Shown: piece after piece, positions 12,561 to 27,645 of the stretch
Layout: each line of letters begins with the position of its first letter
How positions within the stretch are numbered: position 1 is the stretch's first letter
DNA from: Strongylocentrotus purpuratus
Taxonomy: Eukaryota; Echinodermata; Echinoidea; Camarodonta; Strongylocentrotidae
Length of the DNA stretch: 64,000 nucleotides
Direction: 5' to 3'
NCBI RefSeq assembly: GCF_000002235.5
Contig: NW_022145596.1
Span: 32,710,140 to 32,774,139, forward strand
Translations under genes and position numbers: made by a program
The notes under the pieces: generated by a model
Told to the model about the DNA's origin: nothing
The model's database searches: none
What the model saw: the letters and a program-made list of their open reading frames with translations, nothing else

Positions 12561-15533
12561 GCCAAATAGATAAGGTTATATTGAAGAAGAGCACATTTTG
12601 TACCAGTTTTTAGGCAAGAAAGAGATAATATTTTGTTGAAAATGTTCTTGAAAATCAACTCCGCTAACGATCATGTGTTACCCCTTTAAATATGAGGCCC
12701 GGGATCAAACACTGTGTACAAAAAGCAAGCATCATACTTGTGCATATATGTACTGAATATTAAATTGATGTACAGATTAGTTCCGGCATTGTTGGTCTGT
12801 TTTTAGCAGTCGGGTAGAAATATGAGAGGCAATTAGGACATCATTTCACAAAATCATCATAAGTACATGTACATGTACAAGTTTATTAACATCCCGTTGA
12901 AACACATACATGCATTTCCATGGGTTGTTGGCAAACTTGTACTTAGTGGTTTCATGAAATGTTGCTTTTATAATGTTAGCAAGAGGGGTGAGGTTTGTTT
13001 TCTGAAAGGGAGATCGATCACCCCAAAAAGGTAAAAATAAATACAGAAAAAAATATTATTTTTAAGAACATTGTTAAGCATAATACCACTCTTATAATAC
13101 TGAGTAAGATGCTTGCAATTTGTTTAAGATTAAATAGAATAAAGGGAAAAATCCATATTTAGTTCCACATGAAAGCTTATTGGTGTGTACATTTATAAGC
13201 GTTGGCCAGTATACAGTACTTACAGTTAAACTTGCAGTACATGTACGTGTTGAAAGAAGTAATATGGAACCCAAAAACAAACAAAAAGCGTGGAGAGCAA
13301 ACATAATAGATTGATTGGTCCTCTTGAATGGTAACTAAGTAAATGTCAAAAGGGTGAGATTCTTTATTATCTCATACCCATGTGAGGGAAGAATTTGAGT
13401 TTCTGAGAGTTCACCCTGGCATGCAATTCATGTGTAAGGTTCCATCTATGTTTATTAAAAGGAGAAAATCAATGAGAAAAAAGGTGTTCTGTTTAGCCAG
13501 ACAATCAACTCTAATAGCTTATTAATATTTTAATTGTGTTCTGTTTTTCTTTCTTAAACTGTTGTATGCATTTAAGCTTTAAATCGTTTGGGATGCAACA
13601 GATCCTTTACAAAAGACATCAAGAATACTTCTTGTAGAGATTAACTGGTAGAGATAATCATGTCTTTTCATCCAATTAAAGTCTATTTTTACGTTTCTTG
13701 TACTCATACACCATTCCATTGAATGGACAATGTCTGATTATAAGTAAAAATGGGAAGTTTGCACAATAGCATCAAAGTTATGAAATGTTTTTGCCATTTT
13801 GGGGAAGCACTGTCAATATTCTCAACAAATTTTAGGGTAAATAGGCATTCATAACAAAGGGATCTTCTTTGTGTTTGCTTTTAAAGGTCAATTTGTATAG
13901 TTGAAGTTATTGTATTGAAAGGTTCGTTTTATTTCTTAATCATATTTATACTGTGTCTGGGTTTATAACAATGATAAGATAAGACAAACATTTGAAGATG
14001 TGAATGCACAAATAAAACGCAATAAAACACCGCTTATTTTGTTTGGTCTGCAGATGGTACATCAATGGTGCAATAACTTACTTGTACTGGTACATTTCAC
14101 TTCAATTCACATTAGTCATGATTACAGGCAATCACAGGCTATTGAATTATTACAGGTAATTTATATACCTATGCAGTGTATTTCTTTTCAGATTCAGATT
14201 CAGGTCTACTTATATTTCCCTTTTCAGATGCATTGAAGAGAAATCATATGTAAAATGTACAGATTTCAAGCCCAGCAAATATGTTGCATTGATCTTCTTC
14301 CCAGGGACACCAATATGTACAAATTGATACATCCCACGACCTTCATCTGTAATGTGTATCTTCCTGTTGTCTATCTAAATGTGTATGTACGTGTGTCCGT
14401 ACATGTATGTAACTTGACACCCAGGTAAAATTGGGTTTGTGGCTGTTATTTGAAGTGCTGAGAGGATATTTGTTTTATTGTCTATTTTCTGTTTGAAAGT
14501 GTACATGTACTTCCATCTAGTATTGCTACATGTAAGTCTGTGTATTTCATCTGAGCAACCAAAGCTTGAATTATATTCCTTCAAAAGAAGTCCTGCAGTT
14601 TCACAAGCATGAATTGTACAGTTATAGAATGTACTATTAATGTGCTTTCTAACTCACGAACAATGTAATTTCTTTCTAAGTAAATATACAATGACTCTAT
14701 GCCTACAATTTCTATGTACCCTGTCAGTATACCGCTTTACTAACATTTCAAATTTTATGCATACTTTTTGAACTTATCTGAGGCTTGCCCAACATAGCAA
14801 TGAGTAATGTATGCAGACTGAATAAGTATTGTAGTTCATTCATAAATAACAGGTCAACGGAATAACTTGTCACTAGGTTTTAGGTTTTGGTAGTTCGTGC
14901 TAAAACGAAAATGCATTGTTCTGTCCATTTTTTCATTTTGAGTACGATCCCATCTTTACAAAATATTCTTTAGTTACCGGAGTCACCTTTTACTTTGGGT
15001 GACGATCTCTTCCAAATGCATTTGACAATGATGAAAATGAGGTTTCCCCCTACTTTACAAATAGTTCTTCAAGCATTATAAGTTTGCTAAACTTCTCAAC
15101 ACGAGATCCCCATTCAGGGGGGGGGGGGGGGAGACTCGCACTGAAATTCGGTCATGTCAATTGGAGAATTTCGACCAGCTCGCTTAACCTATGTCAACAG
15201 GTCCTCAGAACTCAAATCGACCGGCCGTCCAGCAAAAACATTTAACGGCCATTAGGAAAAATTTCCAAAAATGTCCATGGCATGTCCGTGTTCTGTCTCC
15301 ATTTGATCCGAAAAATTAACGCTTTGCCAAGTTACTTCACTGGAGGGCTTCAAGGGAGCGCTTCCACCCAGCATCTAGACCAAGAACTAGATAGTTTATT
15401 CCTCAGCACTACATCCTGACTTATGGATCCTGCTGAGTATCGTCGTAGAAGTAGAAGTAGAAGTACATTGTAATTTCAAGCAAGTATTCTTACAATGGTC
15501 TATGCCTGTTGTTATCTCTCCCTCTTGTCCCAG
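12561..15533. other. Non-coding stretch before the transglutaminase
   Basis: I see nothing coding. It is AT-rich and contains ATGTACATGTAC-type words and a G-run at about 15,117-15,132. It is likely first-intron or upstream sequence of the transglutaminase gene. Confidence 0.5.
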
Positions 15534-15565
15534 ATCAATACAGGTAAGTATAACATCCATCCATC
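15534..15565 (+). other. 5' untranslated start of transglutaminase coding exon 1
   Basis: A pyrimidine-rich tract ending TTGTCCCAG at 15,533 is a strong 3' splice site, placing the exon start at 15,534, 32 nt before the ATG. Only 10 nt in there is also a consensus-like donor (ACAG then GTAAGT at 15,543), which could create a tiny alternative exon that skips the ATG. Confidence 0.5.
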
Positions 15566-18500
15566 ATGGTTCGACGTTCCACCCGTACCTCTCGTACTCC
15601 ATCCCGGTTTGGTTACTCAGCTCGGTATGAGCCGTACACAGTCAGGAAAGCTTCTGTACTGGTACCAGCTGCAGGCAGAAGGAATGTATCTACTCAACCA
15701 CTCGTTATTGAGAAGGCCAAGGAGACAGGTAGGATACTTTATATTTTACTTTGTAATTTCTTTCTAATCGCTTTCCCTTTGTTGTCTTACTATCATCATC
15801 ATTCCTATTCTCCATTTCTTCACAGTTCCATCTGTTCCATTCTTCTTATACCGCTCCCTCCCTATCTCTCTCTCTCTCTCTCTCTCTCTCATCTTCCACA
15901 TTTTTTCCTTTTTTTTTCTTTCTAACTTAACTCTCTCTCTTTAAATCGTTCTCTTCCTGACACTTTCTCTCTCTTTCTTTATTGTTTAATCATGTTTCTA
16001 TGATAAATCCTCATATATTGTGTAGCATTATCAATAGACATTCAATTTGCATTTTATTGCGGTTCAACAGTAACAAATCTCTAGTATTTACTTGTTATAA
16101 CTCAATTAATCAGCCTCAATTTCTATTTAAAATATGAATATTCCTCACTTAACAATGATTAAAAAAATAATAATAATGAGGAATCTATTCTATTTGTATC
16201 ATAAGTATGGAATAAGTAATGATCTATTTTACTGTGTATTATTTGTACTTGTCTATATCTAAGTTTTGTTGAAATGCTTTTTAAAACTGAGCTTGTAAAA
16301 CTTGCAATGTAATTTAGCTTTCGGGCTACCATTTTGCACTTGTTCTAATAAAACCATTCTACTACCAGGTAGGATACATTTTAGAAAAGATTGAGAGATG
16401 GGAAGGAGAGTGTATAAGAAGGCACTGAATGTTTACATTTTACTTGTCTGCCTAATGACTTTGTTAGAAAGCCCGATGATACCTTGGTAATGAGGAACAA
16501 AAATAAGAAACCCACCAGTCAAGTATTCATATGGGTCAGGATGACTACTCCATATTTTCCTCTTGACTCCTATGAATATGCATTTGAATTATGCTTTTTA
16601 ATGAATGTGATTTCTCATAAGATTCCATTAGTATGTTTACATTTACTATTCTAAACAACCTACCAATTAGAATTATATCTACTTTGAGACAGTTTCTCTC
16701 AAAACAATATTCTATTCTATTCTTTATTCCCTTACTGGTACTCAACATTTAAACTTAATAGTCCATGTAAGGTGTGTGCTAGTATCTAACATTTACTTTT
16801 TCATTTTTCTTGGTTTTATTTGATCAATAGCAAGGTTACAGAAAAAAAAGGGGTAGCAAGCAAATAGGAGGGGATATCATTCAGATCACGTGGTTATCAT
16901 GGAAATGAATTTTTTTGTTTGGGTAAACCTCTGTCCAATATTTTCACTATCAAATTATTGTTCAGCTCAGTTTTATTATTTTTTCCTTACAGACACATAC
17001 TGTATATCCAAAAAGATACACAACAGCTTTACAAATGTCAAAGGTACTGTTTACACCTTGTTAGTTTATTGTAACCATTTCTGTATATCTTTACAGTGAA
17101 GCAGTTGAAAGTGACAGCCGTGGACCTGTGCTCTGAAGCTAACAAGAAGGCCCATCACACAGATGCGTACGAGGTCGATCAACTGATTCTTCGCAGGGGT
17201 CAGGTCATGGACATGTGTGTGACCTTTGACCGGGCATACAGCAGCGCAAAGGACACTCTTTCTCTAGAGTTGCTTATGGGTAAGGATGGGTCATTTTGAC
17301 CGTTTTTGTCTTTGAACTATTTCAGCGGATGTGTAAAAGGGATTGATTTTCAAATAAACTGATTTGTCAGCGTATATGCCAAATGCTTTTTCTTTGGTTT
17401 TAAGGAATTCTTGTAATCTGTAATGTAAGAAGACTTTCTGAGATTTACAGCTAGTGACAGATTGATTACTGAGTAACCTTTGATAACTATTTTCTCAGTG
17501 GTGAAAAAAACAGTACCTGGCAGTCATAAACTGATGATGAAGTTTAGCTTTGATATTAGAGTTATAGTCAGTGAACAATCCAGTACCTTAGGTTATGAAT
17601 GAGAATTTACCTTTGATAATTGCATTCTAGTGAGTAGAAAACAGAGTACCCTGGGGAGATTAAATTGGTTAGGAAATCTTTTCTACCTGACTGGTTGAAA
17701 AGTCTTTAAATTCATCTCTGATCACCAATTACTTATCCTATGTTTATTGCGTTGCAGGTTCTAGACCAAGTGTGGCGTCGGGTAGCCGTGTTCCAATTGA
17801 CTTGGTGACCCGTGCTCCACCACCAGATGACTTTGGTCTGCAGGTCGTCAGTTCAAGCGGTAACAAGGTCACCATGAAAGTTCACCTTGCATGTGATGCT
17901 CTGGTTGGTGAATACCAGCTGGTTGTTTGTACAGCACAGACTAAAGAAGAGGACGAATATCGCTATGAGTGTGAAGATGATATTATCATCTTATTCAATC
18001 CATGGTGCAAGAGTAAGTTTTTGTTAAAAACTCTTCTAAAAATATTTGATAGTAATATGATAATTACTAGCTTGGAAACTAAGCTAACAAACCGTTACTA
18101 AAACTGCAAAATTTTTACTTCTTCACCATGGACTTTCTTTGTCCTAACTTAAGAATTGCACGACTTATCCCGTTTTTTCCCTCCAGAATCAAGAAATGTA
18201 CCTCAGACTCCTTGCTTTGCTAACCTTTTTGTGAAATGAATTTCGAACATGTAGTTCTATATTATATTTTATATTATATTAAAATTATATTCTAAAATTA
18301 TAATAACACCAACCCCTCTGCAGTGTATTGATTTCCAATGATGAAGGTTACATATTTTGACAGAGTAAGAAGTAGAGGAATTATGAGCAACACACCGCAC
18401 ACACAGTATAAAAACAAAACTAACAGAGTAACAGTAGTTCCTTGTGATGCAAGTTACACATTTTACAGAAGAAGAAGAGGAATTGTCAGCATCACAAAGT

Positions 18501-21500
18501 ACACACAGTATATAAACTTCACTAAAGCTATGGTCACAAATCAGAGCAGCGACCGACCGATCAGTAGCCTGCTCGGTCGCTGCTGGAATTAGGCATCGCC
18601 CAGCGATTACGTCGGTGCCCGGTCAGCGACCGCCCAGTCACCGAGCGTATTTTGGGCGGCGACTGAAAAGTGAGCAGGCGCCGCCCAAATTTTAACTCCG
18701 CGCTAAAACTTCAGCGGCGACCGAGCGATGCCCTAAAAACGAGCGGTGCCTGGGCGGCCGCCGCTCGGTGGCCGGGCAGCCGCCGGGCAGAATTGGTTAA
18801 AAACTCGCCGCTCGGCCGCCGAGCAGGCTACTTTTGGGTTATGTGACCATAGCATAACAGTAGTTCTTTATCTTTTTAAACAGAGGACGATGTGTACATG
18901 GAGAATGATAAATGGCGTAAGGAATACGTGATGAACGAGAATGGTGCCTATTTCTATGGAACAGCATCAAACATTGGATCATCTGCATGGTACCAAGGAC
19001 AGGTAGGCTAACTTTATATTGTCAAGGCTCGTTGAGATATGATGCAGCAAAACCGGGGCATTTAAAAAAAATGATGATGTGAAGTGTAATAAGCTTCACA
19101 TTTCTGTATCTTATAACACACAGCTAAGTGAATATTTGTAGGATCTTTGTTGCGCGCAGGTGCCATTCATTTACCATATTTGCCGGCGTAAAGGCCGCAC
19201 CCCCGCATAGGCCGCACCCCCAACTTTGACATTTCGTAGAGAAAAAAAAAAAAAAAAAAAGGGGAAAAAAAAAAAAAAAGGAAAAAAAAAAAACGGACCA
19301 AAGAAAATAATTGTAATTTTCCCGTAGAACTCTATTTCTCCTACAAACTAATACCAAAATTATCAATCATTTTATAAATTTACAGGAAGTTTACCTAAAA
19401 AATGATCGTAATTTAGCAAATCTTCATCGATTTTTAGGCAGATTAGCACATTCATGGGACACTAGAGGGCGCTTCGCATGCATACAGAAACCAGAATGGC
19501 CAACCTATCGCAGGGTGGAAGCATGGTGGAAGGATGTTTTTTTTTTTTATAATGTTATCCGGTCTTACCCCTATCGTACCGTCAAATGGAGAAAATAAAC
19601 AAGCTTTTGTATTGTTATTAGAGATCTACCGAGGTTAGTTTGTCGCTTTAATTAATTAGATAGTCTCAATTATAATTCAGAATTATCTTACTGAAAAGTT
19701 AACAACACCGATGATTGCGCTCTGTGCATCTCCGAAGGTGCGTTGGATTTGTTAGCAACTCCAGCCCCGTAGCTCCCCACCACAGAGTGTGTGAGTAAGG
19801 TACCAAAATCATACCTTACTCACACACTCTGTGGTGGGGAGCTACGGGGCTGGAGTTGCTAACAAATCCAACGCACCTTCGGAGATGCACAGCGCGCAAT
19901 CATCGGTGTTCTTAAGGACATTTTTACAACTTTACAAGTACGAGTTTCTGGTCAGTTTTCTTCTTATTTCTTTGGTTGCACAACGATTAAAAAGATAACT
20001 TCTTCAAATTTGCTGCTGACGTGGTTCAGAAAAGATCTTGTCCGATGTGTTTTCAAGTCAATTTTGTTAATATATTTTGTTGTATGAAGTTGCCTACAAA
20101 TAATGGACGTGATGTTTTGACCGCTGAATTTTGTTGTTGTTGCGTATACGCCGCACCCCGACTTTTTGATTTTTTCTCACCCGAAAATACTGCGGCCTTT
20201 ACGCCGGCAAATACGGTACATGCTTTAAAAAATAAACGAGGTGTGTTTTTTTTGTGGCGATTTACTTTACCATTTCTGAACAATCCTTTTGAATGCTTGG
20301 TGATAATTGGTTTAATACAATCAGAGTAGGGATAAATTCCAATGTGAATAACCCAAACAAAAGAAGGCCTATAAACCCTCCATCCGGCAGGCGAAGGGCG
20401 ATGACTTGTCCAAATAAAGAAAAAAACAAAAACAGGTTAGTGTCACACTCTTCTTCAGTGGCCAGATGTGACAGATGTTTAAAAATTAAATCCGTTTTTG
20501 ATGCAGACACACACAAGGTGGTCTGCATCTGGCCATATATGATTATAGAAAAGAACAGTTTGATACTTTAGGGCAGTCAGTCATAGCGCTGTCGGTCACA
20601 AATTTGTGGCCTTTATTTGAATAGAATCTTTTGATCAAATTTGAATTTGAAGCACTTTTGAAATGTGATATTTTTATGTAGATTTGAAATATTTCAAACT
20701 AACAGTAGCTTAAGTTTATCTAAAGGTAATACACATTCTTATGATAAAGGCTATGGGGGCAGTAGATTTGATGAATTTCTTAGCTTAGTAGCCTGTGGTA
20801 TACATAAGAGTTGATCATTCTATACTTTATTCAGAAAGTAGATTAAACAGCCACTTAGCCTAGTAGCCTGTGGTATGAGAGTTGATAATCCTATTACATT
20901 CAGAAAGTAGATTTTACCGCCAACGTTGATTACACACCTATTATTACAGTTTGGAAGTGTAATGAAATTGTATTCTTGTTTGGCTGTAGCATGTAGCATA
21001 GTTGTCATAGTGAGGTATAATTTGAATGCTGTAATGGAAGTTGTGGCTTGAGGCCATAAAAGTGCATTTATAACGACCTATTATCGCCAAATCTGTGGCT
21101 TGGCCTGCAGTATGAATGGACTAATCATATCTTGTGTGTTCATGCATGACACATGTCAACTCTTTTGGACTCTGCTGATACCTGCACCACTGAACTTGTG
21201 TAAATGTCTGTATCAAGGACCATTAGGCATGCTAAAATAACAATATATATATTTGTATGGTTTGAAAAGTCACTCTATATATCGTCACCTGCTTAGAATA
21301 ATGGCCAAAGTCATATTTTCAAGATTTTAGAAAAACTGAGAAAACCGAACCAAACATAGAATAAATGATATTTTTTGCTCATTTTACACAGAAAGGTTTG
21401 GGGATATGTGACTATTGAAATACAAATAATGCTGTCTATCTAATCCCTTTCATAAGAAGATTAGATGACTCATTTACTTTGGGTTTACTCAATAATATAT

Positions 21501-24500
21501 ATTTTTTCCTACACACGCTTGACTTACCGGTAGACCATTATACTAACTGGGTATAAGCAGCATGAGTATGTTAGATTCAGCACATATGCCACTTACAAAG
21601 GTGGATAGCCTCACGAAGAGATGCATGGCTTGGGCAAATATATAATTTTCTTCAAAATGTGACTTAGGCCATTATTTTAAGAAGGTGACGATATGCCAAT
21701 CGGTTGTCTTTATCTCCTAGTTTGAAGAGGTAGCATTAGAATGTGCTCTTTACTTGCTGAAGAAGTCTCGAATGACATCCCGTCATCGATCTAGCCCTGT
21801 TGAAATCTGCAGGGTCCTTTCTGCTCTGGTAAGTATATCAACATGTTTTAAATCCTATGTGTAAAGAACAGATCATAAGGTCAAGCTAGCTCTAAACTAG
21901 CTGTAGCATCGTTTGATTGGCATCTGTGTGTTAAAGCCCCTCTAAAGTGTTGGGAGCCCTAAATTCGCCAACAATTTGATGGCAAAATTTTACTTTAATT
22001 GTATCAAAATGTGAAAGAGGATGTCATTTAAGAGTCTATTAAGACATACTTCTGCATAGTTCCCCCTCCCCCAAAAGTGTTTGAAGACAAATATTGATAA
22101 AAGAATACATAATTTGGGTTTTCTGTTGTACGCAGAAAACTATAGTAAAAGTAAAACGATGAAGTCTTAATGGTTACGATCGTAAAACTTGATCGCCAAT
22201 GACCGGTCATTACCATAGGATAATGACTGGTAGTTATCTAAATTTCGTGTTAGGCTAAATAAATGCATGGTCACGTGTACGCTTCCAACCAATCATTTGG
22301 TAAGGATCCATGTCATCATTTTATAAAAGTACCTATTTAACCATGGATATCAGTCTTTGAAAAACTAGACTCTTCACCATTATTTATCATAATCATAACC
22401 CATGTTGCATTCCATTAGGTGAACTCCCAGGATGATGACGGTGTTCTAGTAGGTAACTGGAGTGGTGATTATTCTGATGGTGTAGAACCTACCGCATGGA
22501 ATGGTAGTATCTCTATCCTGTCACAATACATGAAGACTGAGACTCCTGTAGAGTATGGACAATGCTGGGTCTTTGGAAGTCTTCTCACTACATGTTAGTA
22601 TCAACTACTTAATTGTTATTTAACAAATAATGGTATTCATCTGTCTTTTATACGTAAATGTATACTTTCAGATTGTTTAAAATTTCAGTGTGTGCAAAGA
22701 TTTTGAAGCCCTTGAAATCCATAGTGTCAGGGATCCATTATTTTAATCATCTGTCTGTTTACCTGTTAAACACTATGATTTCATGGTAAGCTGTGAGATA
22801 TTTGATGGATCTAATGTAAACTTAATTTAACACTAAAAGTAGGTTTTAACAACAAGAATTTAATGTTAGTGGTCATTCAAATTTTCAATTAAATTAAGAC
22901 ATAAATGTAAAATTGATCATACGAATCAGAGATAATAAAAGCACTTCTTTATAAAATATGAGTTGAATTTGTATATGAAGAGAATGCCTCATAATACTCA
23001 TCAAATACTATGTCTTTTGTTTGTATATACAGTGTGCCGTACCCTTGGTATTCCATGCCGTACCATTACAAACTTTGAGTCTGCCCATGACAGTGATGCT
23101 AATCTCACTCTTGATTATCACTTCAACGAGGAAGGAGATCCTCTAGAAGACTTGAATGATGACAGCATCTGGTAAGTTAGCAATCTATATAGAGGAGGTG
23201 TTATGGTATAGTAATTCATTTACTGGACTCTTAATCCAAGGGTTTAGGGTTTGAACCCCAGCCTGGCACTAACAACCTTTGGCAAGACATTAATCATCAT
23301 TTGTCACTCTCCACCCAGGTGTTAAGTTGGTACTTGGTTGGCTGTGAAAGTCATTGTAAGCTGCCTAGCATTGTGAGTGTCTGTAAAAATGGTCTTGGCT
23401 GGATTACTCCCCAGGGAGTGGAGAATAAGCATGCATTGTATGCAGGCAAGCCTGAATTTGATGACTGGGGTGACAATATATCCGTAAAGGACATCTTTGA
23501 CATGTTAAGTGCTATATAAACCTGTATACTTAGTATACCTTACCAAACTACTAATGGTATATGGCATAATCAATATCAACTTGGTTTTTGAAGCATTGGC
23601 CTACTAACTTTGTACAAATCTGATGCATGTTTATTAATTGTTTATTTTGTTTATCAGGAACTTCCATGTGTGGAATGATGTCTGGTTTGCACGACCTGAT
23701 TTGCCAGAGGGCTATGGAGGATGGCAAGCATTGGATTCTACACCTCAAGAAACTAGTCACGGTAAGAATCAAGTTTTATCTATAAACTCATAGATCAGCA
23801 CGCTTCTACAGGATTTCAAATACTCTTACAGTCAAACCTGTCTCTAGCAATGGTCCAAGGGAAACACAAAAGTGGTCTTTGTAGACAGGTTCTTTTAGTA
23901 CATGTTTCAATGAGAAACCATTTTCAAGGGAAACAAACAACATTGTCTTTGTAGACAGGTTCGACTGTACTTTCTGGACATTTTTGGAATTGCCCAGGTA
24001 CACACTTCTGAAGAAAGTCACCATAATCTAATTATAGCACTAATGCTATTAACAGAATCGCGTACCTGTCTCCAGAGGTGGATTTTTTAAAAGGTATCCT
24101 CTGTTGTTGTTGTTTTAGTTTTAAGGCCGTGTGTCATTCAATTATGAATATTTATGCCGAATTCAAGTTTTTTTAATAATTTTAAATAATTTTAAATGGA
24201 AGCAAAACAAAAAGGATGGAAAAAAAAATTGACGCTGTTCAATTTTTTGCATTTTGCGGAGATTCCAGACAAGCTGTCGACATAAAATCATTTAACCTTC
24301 TCAGTTCTGTAGAAATGTTCCATACTTAAACATTACAGGTCACATGACACAATGCATAATACTGCATGCATTGCCCACTTTCCAGGCTTCCAGTGTACCT
24401 ACTAAAGTCTGCTTATTAAAATCTGTTGACTTATTAGCTTCTGTAGGAAAAGACACTTTATTTCAATAGATTTTTCTTTCCCGGATCTCTTGCAAGTGAT

Positions 24501-24878
24501 CTACATGTATATCAATACTTGCTGAAGAGAAACTCTGAAAGACAGTAGCAATAAATATGTCAATGTAGAGCACAGTTAATTGTATGTTTTGTTCTTTTGT
24601 TTCAGGTGAATTCCGGATGGGACCAGCTTCTTTGAAGGCTATCAAGCAAGGTCATGTGTATCTAGACTACGACACCAAGTTTGCTTTCTCCGAAGTCAAT
24701 GCTGAGACCGTCTACTGGACAGTACCCAAGAACGCTCGTCACGTATGAGCTTTTCTCTTTCTTGATTTACTACTATCTGCCTTAAATTCAATTGAATTCG
24801 CTTATTTCAATTCCAGCAAATCAATTAAAAATACATAGGTATATACATGAAATATAAACATACATTTACAAGTTTAAA

Positions 24879-24928
<50 letters not shown>

Positions 24929-27304
24929 TATAATATATTTAAAAAAACACACAATATTATAGGAATTGATTATACTTTTGATTATTGAAATACTGTCTGC
25001 CAAGGCCTAGAAGGATATTCAATTCAAAGACTGATTTGAGCATGTTAACATTGTCTTGCTAGTAAGCTCCAGATGAAGACTGGGTAGTTACATACATCAA
25101 TTTCAATTTGTAAACATCAAAGGAACAAGATAAATTTCAGCGAAACCTTTCAGATTTGCTTGATTTTTTGCTCGAACCACATTCTCTTTCAAACTACGTC
25201 TTTGGACTGTAGACACATGGTTCACTGTTCAATGTCCTTTGGCAAGACATTAATATACATTTGCCACTCTCCACCCAGGTGCTTAATAGGTACCTTGAAT
25301 GCTGTGAGCACCAAAATCAGTAGCCTATCTTGCAGACTCTGGGTAATATTGGAGCGCCTTGAGCATTGTGTGTGTTGGATATGTTCCCTATAAAGATATC
25401 CAATGTTATAATTACTCCTGAAGGTGAGAAGTGTGGGAGCATCAATGGCAGTTTGTGGCAGCTTGTTCCATTTGCTTACAACTCTCTGGCTATAGAAATG
25501 TTTCCTGATGTCAAGGCGGCTTCTTATTTTGGCTAGCTTCATGGAATGGCCTCTTGTTCTATCATAGTTAGCAAACTGAAAATAATTCATGTCTATTGAA
25601 TATGTGTTTTCTTTCAGGCTCCTCAAGTGATTACTACTGATCCCAAAGGAGTAGGGAATCACATCAGTACCAAGGCTGTCCTGGCTGAGTCTCGTCAGGA
25701 CATCACAGAGGAATACAAGTATAAAGAAGGTAAAGAATGCATTCTTCTTAATGTCTCATACCAATAACATGACAAGTTAGTTTATTAGACAAACTAGGCA
25801 AAGCGGCGAAATGCATCAACATATGTTTTAGAGTGATTATTGCTGTTTGAGAATGAAATTTTATGTATTGTAGACAGTTATGTAAATACAAACGCTATTT
25901 CAATTGTTTAATATATTGATTTGTATTTCTGTATGATGTAGAAATGCCCAATTCAGCCAATGGCTGCGATGCATTTTGTTTATTAAATTAAATTGAATTT
26001 CAGTGCCTTAGGTCAGCTTGGCTAAAGCTAGGATAATAATAGTAATTTGTGGATATCTTGGGCATCCCCTAGGATCGATGTGTGTATATTAATGTAGCAG
26101 ATATTATTATCATTATTACTATTATTCATGAGCACAATCATTGGGAAATATATATACCATAACACTATCGAGACAAATATATATGATAGGGTGTCATAAG
26201 TTTTCAATTTACAGATTTATCTTAAACCTACTTGTTTATGTAATCTATAGATTCCAATCCCTCACCCTCTTTACACATCGTCATTCCAAATCAATAACTT
26301 ACCCCCTGTCCACACACAACATTTTCCGTGATTAGCTATACCGTTTCGCGATAGTGGTACCGTTTCACGATAGTTTTACGGTGAAATTGTGTGTGTGGAC
26401 GCTCACTAACGATACGTCGTATAACGAAACTAGTCTAACGAAACGCAGGTTTGGGCATCGTTTCGAACTGAAACTCAATAAAGAATCACGCCTAATCACG
26501 AAAATGTTGTGTGTGGACAGGGGGAGTGTAACTAGTGTAACTAACTGGGCGGGGCTTAACGTGACCTCGAGCGAAAGGAGACCAGACTGTAGAGTTTCAG
26601 GATTACTTTCTTCTGTTTATGGACATCCTTGAATTTATACGATGATTATTTATATGACGTTTTTTGTGTGTGGACACTTCGAAATTTATACTATGATTCT
26701 TTATACGACGTTTCGTTATAGAGTTTCGGGATAAATTGTTTTGTGTGTGGACACGCTGAATAATGGCTAGAGCAAGGGCTCATATGGATCAAAGGTCAAT
26801 TTAGGATACTTGCTAAAATGTATAAGACACTGACCTTGGATAACCTAGTCAAGGTCATGTGATAGCATACCATGTTGAATAGTATTCCATTATTTGTATA
26901 TGTAGGTTCATCTCTGGAGCGCATTGCTGTGTACAATGCTAGTCGCTATGTGGCAAAGAACAAGAACTTCCGTAAAGACATCAAGCAGGACGTAGAGTTT
27001 GAGGTTGTCTTAGCAGATGGAACCATGATCGGTAAAGACTTTTCTGTCAAGGTATGCATCCATACAAACAGCTCATACTAACTAATCATACTGAATATGG
27101 AGTGGTCAAAGTTTGAAATGAATCGGACCAATAATTATAATTTATTATTTATAAGTGTTTGATATATATATATATATGATGACTAAGTCTATGTGAATCG
27201 CAAATTGGCAATTCAGTCAGTGGATTGTGATGTAGCTCGGTTAATGCAGGAGAAAAGTGAGAACAGTATTGATACTGATGAGGCTACCCTGGGTAAACAA
27301 GACA

Positions 27305-27350
<46 letters not shown>

Positions 27351-27598
27351 GTTTAAAATGTAAAATATAAATTCCATAACAAGAAATTAAGATCAACTTT
27401 AAAATTCCAATGGAATATTTTTATTTCTTGCTGTAGGTGATTGCAACTAACAAGAGCAGTACGACCCGAAGTGGTTCTGTGACCTTGACAGGAAGTACAG
27501 TCTTCTACACAGGAGTCAGGAAGACCAGAGTCTACTCATCTAGGAGGACGTTCTCCATGAGAGCTGGGGAAAGTAAGTTTGAGATAATAGCTATAAAG

Positions 27599-27645
<47 letters not shown>

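Larger units (their letters stand above)
19026..20285. mobile_element. Host repeat (family C) interrupted by a transposon
   Basis: The flanks 19,026-19,173 and 20,217-20,285 together match an uninterrupted copy at 28,076-28,245 (GGCTCGTT, TATGATGC, ATTCATTTAC, TTTAAAAA, TTTACCATTTCTGAACAA-like landmarks). The 1,043-bp transposon listed separately sits inside. Confidence 0.75.

Noticed and set aside
23301..23519. 72-codon frame after transglutaminase exon 7
   Set aside because: It falls inside a tRNA-derived SINE and has no splice connection to the gene.
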